From NCBI RefSeq assembly GCF_030272615.1, contig NC_081406.1, forward strand, positions 237,129,922 through 237,193,921: a stretch of 64,000 nt of DNA, read 5' to 3'. The stretch's first letter is position 1. Each line of letters begins with the position of its first letter. The notes below the pieces were generated by a model. The model was not told where the DNA came from. It was given only the letters and a program-made list of their open reading frames with translations, and did no database searches. The position numbers and the translations under genes were made by a program. This DNA is from Cryptomeria japonica (lineage: Eukaryota > Streptophyta > Pinopsida > Cupressales > Cupressaceae). Positions 33,179-44,700 of the stretch are shown here, in pieces.

Positions 33179-35500
33179 CATGAAAACTTTATCTTGGAAT
33201 GTCAGGGATTGTAATGCCTCTGACAAAAGGCATTTGATCAAGCAGTGTTTAATCAGATGCATCCAGACATAGTTCTACTTCAAGAAACAAAATTAAAGAG
33301 GGAGGAGGCAAAAAAGGGTTCTCAGAAGTTGGAAGCAATGGAAAGGGACCTTTCTAGAAGCGGATGAGGCATCTGGAGGCCTGGTTTTTGTCATGTCCCC
33401 TCCTTGATCGTTATATATATCCTAAATGAAGTAATTATTATTATTAATTAATATAATAATTAACAACAAATGATTATTTGAAATTTATTTATTTATTAAA
33501 TATTATTATTAATATTTATTACTAATAATATTCTTGAGATATTCAAATAAAAAAATAAATTAATATTATATTATAAACATAATTTATATTATAAATTATA
33601 CACATTCATATTACATATTCATTAAATGTACACATCACATATTAATATTCATTAATATCAAATATTCATAATATTCTTATTAATATTACATATACATCAA
33701 TATTAAAATTATTTAACTATTTATTAATATTAAACATTCATTAATATTAAATTTACATATTAATCGATGATTGTTGTCTATTACCAGTTTAATAAGTTGC
33801 TTTTATCTTGTTGATAGCATTAGCATTTAGAATATAATTTAATTAATAAATATAATGCTATAATATAATATACATACCTTGGTGATTATTTTAAATTTCA
33901 GAATCAATTATATTGAAGAAATTAAAGACAGCGTTGCGGATTAAAGGCTTCATGAAGTAATTAGTAAAAGGTAAGAATGATCCCCAATAGGTGCAATTTA
34001 TGAGAAGTGGCATAAAAAATTACCATTGTCTTATTAATAATAAACACAAGACAATAAACACAACAACGATTAAGGAAAGAATGATTACCTTCATGAAGTG
34101 GCACGATATTATGAAGAGGCCATGTGAGCAATGAATTAGTAATGGAATGGTACGATTAAGTAATGAAGTTTAAATAGTTTAAGTGAAGAGGTAGGACATC
34201 ACTCGTTAGAAAGGGTGTCTCTCTTTAATATGATGATATATATTTGTAGAAAGGAATTGGAATTAAAAAAGGGGGTGGGGAGGATACGTAATACTAATGC
34301 ACCAGAAATCAGTAAATAAAGAATGAAGTGTAGACTAAGTAAAGAAGTTGTTTCAGATTTATATAAAGAATTTATGACGGAATTGTGAGAAGTCAGTGAT
34401 TTGATTTACGATAGATTTAAGAGGAGAAATAATGGATAAGGAAATAAGAAAAGACAAAGGCCTCTGTTATTATATTGTCTGGGAATCACATTGAGGTATA
34501 AATCGGAGAATATAATACTATTAACATAATATAGTATGATGCTGTTAACATAAAGTAATACTAATATGGTATGACACAATTCAATACTATTAATATATAT
34601 GACAAGGAAGTTACATAACATAATACTATAATATAATATAATATAATATAATGTAATGATGTCAATATAACATAGTGCTGGTAATAGAATATAAAACTAT
34701 AATATAAAATAAATTATATAATACAATAATGTTATTACATGATACAGATAACATAATACAATGTTGTTAATGAAATATAATATAATAATGTCATAATGAT
34801 AGTTTAATAAATGCTTTCCTATAACTATAGGGTCCCTCTATTGTAATCACTATAATTTAAATTTGTGATTCTAGGACACAATCTTAGAAGGTCCCATTAA
34901 GAGACATTGCAGTTTTTATGGAACCCTATCACTGTAAGGGCAGAAATGATTCTTCAAGACAAACATTGGCAGCTAATTAGACTTTTCCCCAACACTATTA
35001 TTGGAGAGATCTATATTTTAAATGTAAATGGCCCCTCAAGCACTAGTCAAAAAAGAGAGGTATGGCATTGCCTTTCACGCATCATTCAAGACTATGGCAA
35101 TACAGTAATGATGGTGGCGATTTCAATGCAACCCTCAAAGCTACAAACAAAAAAGGAGGCAAGGGTTTGTTTGGGGCAATTCAAATGGATTTCCAAAACT
35201 TTGTCACAAGCAATGGACTATTGGAAGTCAAGCACAATAACGGAGCATTTACTTGGACAAACCACAGACAAGGTTTTCCAGAACATAGCCGAGAAACTTG
35301 ATCGATTCTTCCTGGCTGGTAAATGGGCAGATTGTCCCTTTGTATTTGAAGCTAATATTCTTCCATATTTTAGGTCAGACTACTACCCAATCTCCCTACT
35401 GTTGCAGAACGATGCCATTCCAATCAGATGCCTCTTTAAATTTGAAAAGATGTGGTTACATGCGGATGGACTCGGAGAATAAATAGCACAATGGTGGAAT
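33179..35500 (+). pseudogene. LINE ORF2 endonuclease domain, interrupted by a solo LTR
   Basis: Starts MKTLSWNVRDCNASDKRHL at 33179, the usual N-terminus of the APE endonuclease. At 33388 the frame is cut by the solo LTR and resumes at 34917. Downstream fragments include GDFNATLKATNKKGGKG (about 35115-35165), GAFTWTNHRQG and AEKLDRFFLAGKW, and a degraded SDYYPIS where SDH-P is expected. Several frameshifts. Confidence 0.75.
33389..34911 (+). repeat. Solo LTR (element D) with perfect 5-bp target duplication
   Basis: Starts TGTCATGTCCCC and ends GACATTGCA, flanked on both sides by GTTTT (33384-33388 and 34912-34916). The interior is extremely AT-rich with no ORF and no second LTR. The first 12 bases are identical to those of the element A LTR, but the rest is unrelated by eye. 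It lies inside the LINE endonuclease. Confidence 0.85.
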
Positions 35501-35639
35501 AATGGTCCTGCTAGATAAGGTAAAAAAGCTTTCATATGTTTTAAGAAGGTTCAATTTATTAAGTCTAACTTGAAGGAATGGAATAGAGTGCATTTCAAAG
35601 ACATTTTTGTAGAAAAGTTTCAATTGCAGCTGAAATTGG

Positions 35640-36785
35640 AATAGCTTCATAGAAAAGTTATACAGAAAAGTATGGAAGAAGTTGATTTTATTGAGGAAAA
35701 GTTTCTAAACCTAGCCAAAGAAGAAATCTTTTGGCACCAAAAATCTATAGATTGTTGGTTTAAAGAGGGAGACCGCAATACAAAATCCTTTCACAGTTCA
35801 GTTAAAGCCAAGAGATCTAGCAATAGAATACATGCCATTAAAAATACATAAGGCTAGTGGTTGAGGGATATAGAAGATATTAATAAAAAAGTGGTTAAAT
35901 ACATTAAAAACCTCATCTGCAAAAGAAGGCTAGCACTCAAAATCAAATTATGACATATTTAAAATGTGATTCCAACTCTACTACCTGATGAACAAAATCT
36001 CATGCTGCAAGAACTAGTCAAGATAGAAGAAGTTAAATCTGCCCTATTTTCAATGTAAGGTGACAAGGCACCCGACCCTGATGGTTTCCCTACAATTTTC
36101 TTTAAAAAGTTCTGGGATATTTTTAAAGATGGTCGTTGAAGAATCAAAAACTGACGATTTTGTGCTGACAGATTTGAACAATACAACGATTGCCCTAATT
36201 CCCAATAATGAAAATGTGCAATCCTTTGATAATTTTAGACCAATTTCTTTGTGTAATACGGTATAAAAAGTTATATCCAAAGTAATGGCAAACAGGCTGA
36301 AGAAGGTTTTGGGTTCTATCATCTCAAAAGAGCAAAGTGGTTTTGTCCCAAACAAGTCCATATTGGAAGGCATTATTATAGCTCATGAAGCTATCTATTC
36401 AATAAGGACGGCCAGCACTGATAGGAAGTTTGTGAAACTTGACATTAAAAAGGTGTATGATCAGATTGATAGAAGGTTTTTACTGGAAGTTCTAAAACGG
36501 TTTGGCTTTTATCAAAAGTGGGTATCTTGGGTTCGAAGTTGGATATGTAGTCTGCGCTTATCAGTCCTGGTTATTGGCAGTCCTCAAGGATTTTTTCAGA
36601 CCTCAAGGGGAATTAGACAAGGGGGACCCATCTCCCCCTTTCTATTTATTATTATGGCAGAGGTTCTTCGAAGATATATTTCAGAGAAAAGGAATGAAGG
36701 CCAGTGGAGAAGAGTGAAGATTGCCAGAGGGATGGAAGCAACCACACATCTTCAATTCGCGAACGATACATTACTAATGGGAGAA
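35640..36785 (+). pseudogene. LINE RT domain, left part (up to the element A insertion)
   Basis: Fragments CWFKEGDRNTKSFH, DKAPDPDGFPTIFFKKFW and FDNFRPISLCNTV lead into the open frame 36285-36785. That frame has EQSGFVPNKSILEGI, KLDIKKVYDQIDRRFL (catalytic Asp region), GIRQGGPISPFLFIIMAEVL and LQFANDTLLMGE, the catalytic FADD box changed to FAND. The last 193 bp (36593-36785) occur again at 53037-53229 on the other side of element A. Confidence 0.85.
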
Positions 36786-38205
36786 TGTCATGTCCCCTTT
36801 CTAGAGTGGACATCAGAGACAGAGGAGTTGGCCTATCATTGGAGTCTCGTAGGCTAGCAGAGGTTGATTGGGACTCATTTAGTGCATATAGTGACTGGAT
36901 TTTGGCTTTATAGGCAGTTTGGAGCCAGTTTGGAGCAGTTCCTAGATTTTAGCAGATATCCCTAAATTTTAGGAGATCGTGACAGTTGCCAGTCGTGAGG
37001 TTATTCATGACCTTTCAGATGGTTTCAGTTTCAGGAGATTTGGGTGTGTTTCCTAGTTTCTAGGAGCATCCCTAGATTTTAGGGATGAGACTGCCAGTTG
37101 ATCCATGATTTCCGACGTCAGTCACAGACAGGTGACAGGTTCAGTTTCAAGCTTTTGGTGTGTTTCGAGCTTTCTATAGCTATTTGGGTTATATTTTTAA
37201 TATATTTAAATATTTTCTAAGTTAGCGTTTTAATATTTTAAATAAGGCTATGTCTATAGCCATTTCGGAGTAATAAGGGGTTTTTGGCTTCATCTGGATT
37301 CGTATGCCCATGTGTTATAGCTCGTTGGAAAGGTCTTGAACTTTTCTAAATGATTTTCACTTGCCAGGGTCCTTTTGGCGCTTGGAGTTATTTTATATTG
37401 AAAAGTGGTGTTTTTTCTATACTTGGGCACCCAATATTGGGAAATATGACTTTATATTAAAGCACACTTTTCATATATCTTTAGGGTTCGATTTGGAAGG
37501 AAAGAGATATAAGGAGAAGGAAACCTAATTTCTCATTATCTTTTACATATTGAAAACTTGTTTGGTGCGATAATGCTCTAGTAGAGCAATTCTTCAATCT
37601 GGGACGCAAATCCCATGATTGGTACTGGCTAGGACGTAGCCCTCAGCTATTGATTGGCAGTGGATTCTTTTGGGATTGGCATTATTGGTCAAAGTGTATG
37701 CGCTATTCCTTGTGGAGATTCAGATTGCTTGGTGAGGGTTTCAACAGGGTGGTTGAATTTCCCAGTTGGGGCGTGATTGTTTCAGCTTGATGCCACCATT
37801 ACAGCAGGTACACTTTACGCTGGAAGTGGTGAAGACTTTCATTCAGCCATAGCTGGTGTTCTTGGTTTGTGTTCATCATCTACCCTTCAGTTGGTGCCAT
37901 TATTGGATGTAAGCACATCCCCAGTGCGTAGGGAATAATCTGGATATTATAAATCAGAAATCTGCCTGGTACGATTTGTATCAATTATGATTTAATTGAA
38001 TGTTCTTACTTATTTCAGCTTCCTTCCCTATTTGCTGTTCTTTATTCATTACTTGGTTATATATTCAAAAAAATACAAAAAGAAACCAAACATTCTGCAA
38101 CTTCTCTCTATTCTGTAAGACCATCAGCAAAATCACAGGAAAAATGTAGTTTATTATTTTAAAAATTACAGCGGATCGGCAAGGTGATCCATCAGGGATC
38201 TTTCA
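36786..38205 (+). repeat. Element A 5' LTR
   Basis: TGTCATGTCCCCTTTCTAGA at the start, ending ATCTTTCA directly before G and the primer-binding site. Compared with the 3' LTR there are about 12 differences in the first 215 bp counted by eye, so the insertion is not recent. Confidence 0.9.
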
Positions 38206-38206
38206 G

Positions 38207-38219
38207 TGGTATCAGAGCC
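38207..38219 (+). promoter_or_regulatory. Primer-binding site of element A
   Basis: TGGTATCAGAGCC, complementary to the 3' end of plant initiator-Met tRNA, one base after the LTR end. Confidence 0.9.
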
Positions 38220-38270
38220 TACATCCTGCCAGCCTGTAGGGTTTATGAGAAATTGTCACATCTCGGTACT

Positions 38271-38420
38271 GGATAAAAAGTTTTGATAATTCATTTCAGC
38301 ATCTGGATACTAGATAAAAGGTTTTGATAATTCATTTCGGCATCTGGGTAGTTGATAAAAAGTTTTGATAATTCATTCCAGCATCTGGGTATTTGATAAA
38401 AGGTTTTGATAATTCATATC
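38271..38420. repeat. 41-bp tandem array after the element A primer-binding site
   Basis: GATAAAAAGTTTTGATAATT begins at 38272, 38313, 38354 and 38395, an exact 41-bp step. Each unit ends with CAGCATCTGGGTA or a variant. Confidence 0.9.
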
Positions 38421-38994
38421 AGCAACTGGGTAGTTGTCAGTCTACACATTTATGCTTACAGTTGACAGCTGGTAAGACAATACGTTAGCCAAAGTCCCAA
38501 AATTGTTGAGAACAAACTTTATTTCGACCTCCGGGATCCATTGGGATATGTTGTGACCATTTCACACATCGCCCCATCGCAAATGGGGACCCCCTCTTTT
38601 TGCTCGTTTTTCCCTCGTTTTTCGCCTTCGTTTTTAGGATTTTGTTAGTCAGTCAGTTGTCTGGATTTAGGGTCAACCCTTAGGGTTTTCATTTCTGTCT
38701 TTTCAGGCCAAAATCCAGTCGTTTTGGGGACTTTTTGAGCTTCCTTTTCGAAGGATGCTAATTTTGAATGCAATGAATTCGCCAGAATGGTCTAATTTTC
38801 AATTGGAATGTTGATGCAAAGCTTAAATTTGTCTAAGTGTTGGAGATGAAATGTGAATTTTTGTCCGATTGAATATTTTTGACCAAATTTTGACCTTTTT
38901 TGATTTTGATCCTAGGCATTGGAAATGACTTGTTGTCGCCTTGTGAAGTGTTAAAATGTGTAAAATCATGTTATTTTGGCCTGTAGGAGCAAAA

Positions 38995-40920
38995 TCGCTC
39001 CTATCCCTCTGTGAAGGACGGGAGCTCGTTTTCAAATATCTTACTGTCCCTGCAGAGTCAAGATGAATTTCGAGTTGGAAGTAATGGAGAAAGGCGAGAT
39101 CTTTCCATTGAATATAGATTGAAGATTTTCATGAGCACAGAAATGCCTCCAGGAGCAAAATCGCTCCTGTCCCTCAGTGAAGGACCGGAGCTACAAATCC
39201 AATTTTGCTTTGTCTTTGCGGGATTTCGACGACTTGACGATTTGAAGAGGTCCAAAGGAAGATGTTTTATCAGATGAATATAATTTGAAGTGTAAATATG
39301 AAGAAGAATGGTCCAAAATGCTAAAATCGCTCCTGTCCCTCAGGAAGGGACCAGGGCGAAGTACATTATAGCTCCCGTCCCTCTCCCAGGGACCAGAGCG
39401 ATATTCTTCATTGGGCAAAATCCAGGCCAAGATCAAGTCAAGTTCATGTTTGGTGGCAAGGAAGACGGTGAAATGAACTCAGTGAATATAAATTGAATAT
39501 TTTAAAATGTCAACAAGGGTCCCAAAATGCCTAGTTCGCTCCTGTCCCTCAGGAAGGGACCAGAGCGATTTTTGTTATAAATGATTTTCTTGCCAAGTTT
39601 CAATCGATCCCAAGGCATGAATGAATGGAAGGATGCATTACGAACCCATTGAATATAAATTTGGAAGCTAGCAAAGTGAAATGAAGACCACAAGAGCAAG
39701 TTCGCTCCTGTCCCTCTCCAAGGGACCAGGGCGATACAGTGAGTATGTTGCCTTTCCCTCAAGTTTAAGACCGATCCAAGACAAGGAACAAGGTGGCAGG
39801 AACGTCTTAAGACATTTTTAATCAAACACAAGCATCAAGGTCGTCACGTTGGAAGGATTTGCGCTCTAAGACCCCAGATCGCTCCTGTCCCATGGGAAGG
39901 GACCAGAGCGATATTTCCATTAAGGCATAGATTTCAAGAGACAGGCAAATATCAAGCTACCCCAAGGATCGAAAGGACGTCATTACACGCGTTGAAGATA
40001 ATTGTAAGTTGAAATAAACAAGAACAAGCTCAAAATGTTGAAGTTCGCTCTTGTCCCTCAGGAAAGGACCAGAGCGATGTTGAGTATATTGATCAATTCA
40101 TGCAAGAATTACGTTGAGTCAAGGCTTCACAAGGTTGTAAAGGGTTCAAGACGTCTTTTGAGAATGACATGCAAGAGTTTTGAACGTCCAAACGTTATCA
40201 ATCAAGCTAAGGAGTCCATATCGCTCTTGTCCTTTGGACAAGGACCAAAGCGATTTCATCAAAAACACTCATACTCCTTCAAAGTCAAGGCAAGGCGAGG
40301 ATGGATGAGGTAAAGGACGTTATTTCGAAGGCAATAAACAATGAACCAAGGTTAAACGTTACCAACTTGAGCTCAAAACGGAGAAAAAAACATGGATCGC
40401 TCCTGTCCCTCTCCAAGGGACAAGGGCGATGATCCTTATAACATCCAAACACCTCATGAAAGCAAGTGGGACGTGCGTGGAATGGACTAGCAACGATGTT
40501 ATTCGCCTAGCAATGGAAGTTCGAAGATCAAAGATGCAAGATGAACGTGAAAACATGGAGATCGCTCCTGTCCCTCTCCAAGGGACTAGGGCGATGTTAG
40601 GCAAAACACATGATATTCTTTGAAAATCACGTTAAGACAAAGACGCACATGGCATTTGGAAGATGATACAAGGAAAGGATCGTATCAAAATGGAGAATTT
40701 CAAGCGAAAACCTTAGGATTGCTCCTGTCCCTCTCCAAGGGACAAGGGCGATGATACATCTAAAGACACTCATGCGCACATGCAAGGCAATCTAATTCAA
40801 AGAACCCAACAAGATGATCGATTTGGAACGTGGAAATGAAGGAGTTGAACGTTGAAAACGCAAGAATCATGACAAAAATGGTGAATCGCTCCTGTCCCTC
40901 TCCAAGGGACCAGGGCGATG
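38995..40920. repeat. 166-bp-phased palindrome array of element 2
   Basis: TCGCTCCTGTCCCT ... AGGGACCAGGGCGA starts at about 38995, 39161, 39327, 39369, 39536, 39702, 39879, 40045, 40221, 40397, 40562, 40720 and 40886. Steps are 166, 166, (42), 167, 166, 177, 166, 176, 176, 165, 158 and 166. The arms can pair over about 13 bp with one bulge on each side and a 4-6 nt loop. The spacers keep faint similarity in early copies (for example GAATATAAATTGA), showing descent from a tandem repeat whose spacers have drifted far more than the core. Confidence 0.95.
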
Positions 40921-41243
40921 AGGTACGTCCACTCCATTTTCATAATTTTTGGCGCCAAATAAACATTTCAAATTTTCCTTAAATGCTAAAATCGATGAGT
41001 TTTGAAAATCCAATTAAATTAGCATTTAATATGGCGTTAATCATTTATTAATTATTTTGCCTTTATTAAAATCGAAGTTTACAAATTAAAAAACGAAAGG
41101 CATTTAATTAATTATTAATTAATCATTAAAAATTGAATGGAGCGCTCATACATGTAAGTCGGCCTTGTTATTTTATTTAAAAATCGTTTGAAATTGCTTT
41201 ATTTTATCAAGTCGGCCTTGAGGGTGAATTGTGATGTGAGCGC

Positions 41244-41250
41244 TATATAA
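41244..41250 (+). promoter_or_regulatory. TATA box upstream of the element 2 ORF
   Basis: GAGCGCTATATAAGG, preceded by two copies of AAGTCGGCCTT (about 41155 and 41210). It is conserved with element 1 (29157). It lies about 550 bp upstream of the ORF start, with a likely leader intron between. Confidence 0.65.
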
Positions 41251-41580
41251 GGGGGGTAAAAACTATCATTTCTACATCATTATTTTACCTTTCTACATGC
41301 GAATTGAGGAAGACGAAGGAAAGTGCGAAGTGTGTTTGAGGTGGTGCGAATTTCCATTTATCCAAGGTGGCGTTAGTAATCAAAGGTGGTGCGATAGCTC
41401 TTCATTTGAGCAAATTTGCTAAGATTTGAAGACCACGTTAAAAGTGAACTTGAAGATCACATTGAAGACAAAGGTGGCGAAATTGATTTCTTGAGGAGAT
41501 AACGTTAAAGATCATTCATACCTCAATTTGGCCTAGGCGAATTTTGTCTTTTTGCATTCTAGAGTTAGCTCTCTATTGAG

Positions 41581-41791
41581 GTATGGTGATTTGATTTTTA
41601 TTGCTTTATTTATTCATCGTCATATTTTAAGTTTTGAAATTTTGAATTCTGAATTTCTTTGCTCAATCTTTTTTTTTTTTTTTAGGAAATGATAGCTCTA
41701 AAGACTTATCATGAGGTTTCCTAAAAACTTTATCTCTCTAATCTACGCTATTCATTGCAAAATCTAGTTCTCATAACGAAATGTTGTGTAG
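41581..41791 (+). other. Probable leader intron of element 2
   Basis: Donor GTATGG after ATTGAG; acceptor TTGTGTAG after a T-rich tract. The ATG at 41794 lies two bases beyond the acceptor. Element 1 keeps the same boundary words. The open frame extends upstream into this intron (to a TTG at 41755), so the ATG at 41794 is the better start. Confidence 0.55.
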
Positions 41792-41793
41792 GT

Positions 41794-44700
41794 ATGGCGA
41801 CCCCGAAGGCGGGAGCATCCACCAGTCGCTCAGCTCTCATGAAAGAAGATCAGAAGACCGAAGAAGTGGAGACCAAGATCGTGTCGAAGTGGAGCAACAT
41901 TGGAGATACAAACTTGGGGAACTTTAGCACGAAGAAGTTTCGAGAGGTCCCCTACATTGGCAAGCCATCACCTGTCGCCCGGAGAATAATAGAGAGTGGC
42001 ATCATTAAGGCGGCCGGTTTTCCTCCAGCTATTCAGTGCCACGAGTTGATGATCGAATGTGCCCGACACTATAATCCACAGTCCAGAACGATCGTGTCCA
42101 ATGAGGGAAACACTTTGGCGTACCTTTCAGAGGAAGCTATAAGTGAAGCTTTCCATCTTCCAGAGCACAGGGACATGATATACAAGAGCATAGAAGGAGC
42201 CAGGTCAATGTACGATGATGATCCAGATGCTTGCTTAAGCATAATTAACAAGAACTGGCTACTCAAGAGTCGTCCCCGTCTAAGCAAGATCCCGAACACA
42301 CCGCACAGGATTGATTTCCAGGAGGAGTACAGAGATTTGATTACCATGCTCAACCGAGTTACAGGAGCACCTCATGCCTTCTATTTTGAGAAGTGGATGT
42401 TTTACTTCATCCAGGTGATTGTTCAGGGTAAAGGTACGATACATTGGGCTAGGATGATTAGCCATTGCTTGGACGTACAGTTGAGGAGACTCAGGGCTAC
42501 TAAGTCCTTCCACATGAGTTCATACGTCATCTATGCTTTGATCAGGAGTGTTGAGTACGCAGGACTACCTCACAGAGGAATGATTGGAAGAGGACCCGGC
42601 GAGGTCAGAGCTTGTGATTCCTATGCCTACTTGCATCATCCGCCAGGGAAAAACTACAAGTTAGTTAATGATACCTTCACGATGAACATCACAAGGACGT
42701 TGCAAGGAGGGATTCACAACAGATTATCTCAGGATGCCCAGGAATTCATCAAGAGGTACGGTGCTTGGTTCATTCAGTTTCCCAAATTCACTTACATTAG
42801 AGTGCATGGATGTCCTTTACCTCCATACATGTTGCCGAGATATCCGACAGACAGAATTGTGTTACTTGAAGTAACAAGACAGTTGGCAGCATATGCAAAG
42901 GCATTCAGGCACAGACATCAGAATGGAGTCCAAGTACCTATTATTTTGGGTAATTCAATTGAGGTATGTCCTAATGTTTTAGCCATGGATGACGCAGAGA
43001 GGGAGTTAGCCTTGTATTCTTTTTCTTCTTTTGCTTGGAGAAATAGCTTTGATCCACATGGACATTTAGAGGAGACAGTCGGCAGAAGATTTAGACATGA
43101 GTACCAGATTGAAGATTTTATGATGAACCTCCTAGATGATCTTGAAGTGAAACGGAAAATGCATTCTAGATTGCCTTTGGATTTCATCAAGAAATGTAGG
43201 ATTTACAGAGTGGCCGACCAAGCTCAGGACAATGGCAGACATATCCAGTCTTCCTATGATAGAGAAAGCAAAACAATAAGGTTGGATTGGAATGAGCCCG
43301 AGGTCGTGGATTTAGATACTTTGATAGCACCAGTCTTGTCTTGTACTCGCAGATGGGTTGACATACAACATCAGAAGTTGAGAGAACAAGGCATAGCTAT
43401 GTCTTTCACTTTGGAAGAGAAATCAGCCGAAGGTGGAGCCAGTGTGAGTGAAGGCAATCCTAATCCTAGGAATTCAGGCGAAGGTAACCTTCGATGTGCC
43501 AGTGAGGGCAATCTCCATCCAAGAGGTTCGAAGAGAAAAGAAAGGTCAAAAAAGAAAGAGTCTTCCAAGAAAAAGCAAGGGGCCAACAAAGATCAAGCAC
43601 CAGGTACTTCTTCTAGATCAGAGAATAGAACAATTCAAGTAGAAGAGTCCATGGAGTCTATGGTACAGAATGACAGGCAGGAGGAAGGACAGGCACAGCA
43701 TGTTTCGTCAGATGGATCTCTCCAAGACTATGAGTTAGAAGAAGATAATGAAATGACATCTCCTCCCAGAGAAGAAGAAATGGTGCATAAAGAGATTCAA
43801 GTTCAAGAGACAAGATCGAATATCCCAGATTGGTTGAAGGAAAGATTGACTAAGGTGATCGTAGTAGAGGACGAGGACAATGCAATTGATTTAGAGAGCC
43901 TTGTTGGACGTTCACATCAAGTAACAGAGAAGAAGAAGGCTACAAGGATGTCCAAGATGATTCAAGATGAGACTGGATCCAGAAAACTGCAGATAGCTAC
44001 ACCGGCAGCAGACAAATATGAGGGTGAGATCCTAGCAGAGGATTATGAAATTCAGACAATCGAGTTAGGACCATCCACTGCAGAGCAGACAATGGATGAT
44101 GCCACCGACACATTTGAGGCATTGAAGGACAAGCTTAGAGAAGAAATGGAGAAAAATAGAAAGCTTGAGAGAGAGAGAGGTGCATGGAGGACATATTTCA
44201 GTCACATCAATGAACCTTTGGGACGTCAGGATCCAGTTAGATCACCAGTGCAGGCATTGCCACTTCAATCAATCAATGAAGCAGAAAGATTCAGGAACCT
44301 GGTTCAGTGTACATGTAGTTGGATGGATAGATCTCATACAGTGGCCATAGAGTTTGTTACAAGGATGATGAAGATCATTCATCAGGCTATCCAAGTTCTT
44401 GAGATAATCCACAAATTGATGACAACAGTTGCTGCATTTGCCCATACCAAGGACATTGTCATTCCTGTCTTGAGAGTTATAAGACACACATCAAGAAGAA
44501 TTTTAGCGCAGGAGAAGATCTTGGAGGGTGATTCTCACAGTTTGTTCCAGTGGTCAACCTTACTCCATATGAAGAATGTTTTCTTCGAAGACATCAGTGT
44601 TAGATGTGGCCAACTTGAGGAAGTGATCAATCCGATCCAGGACAGAGTATTTGAGGTACTTCGTACCATTCTTGGCAGAAGGATCGAGGTCGAGACAGAT

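Noticed and set aside
38995-40920. CRISPR-like look of the regularly spaced repeats
   Set aside because: Spacers of about 134 bp are far too long, the core is palindromic, the host is a plant, and no cas genes exist. It is a retroelement array.
41755-41793. Longer start of the large ORF at 41755
   Set aside because: It begins at TTG inside the probable intron. The ATG at 41794 follows the conserved acceptor.
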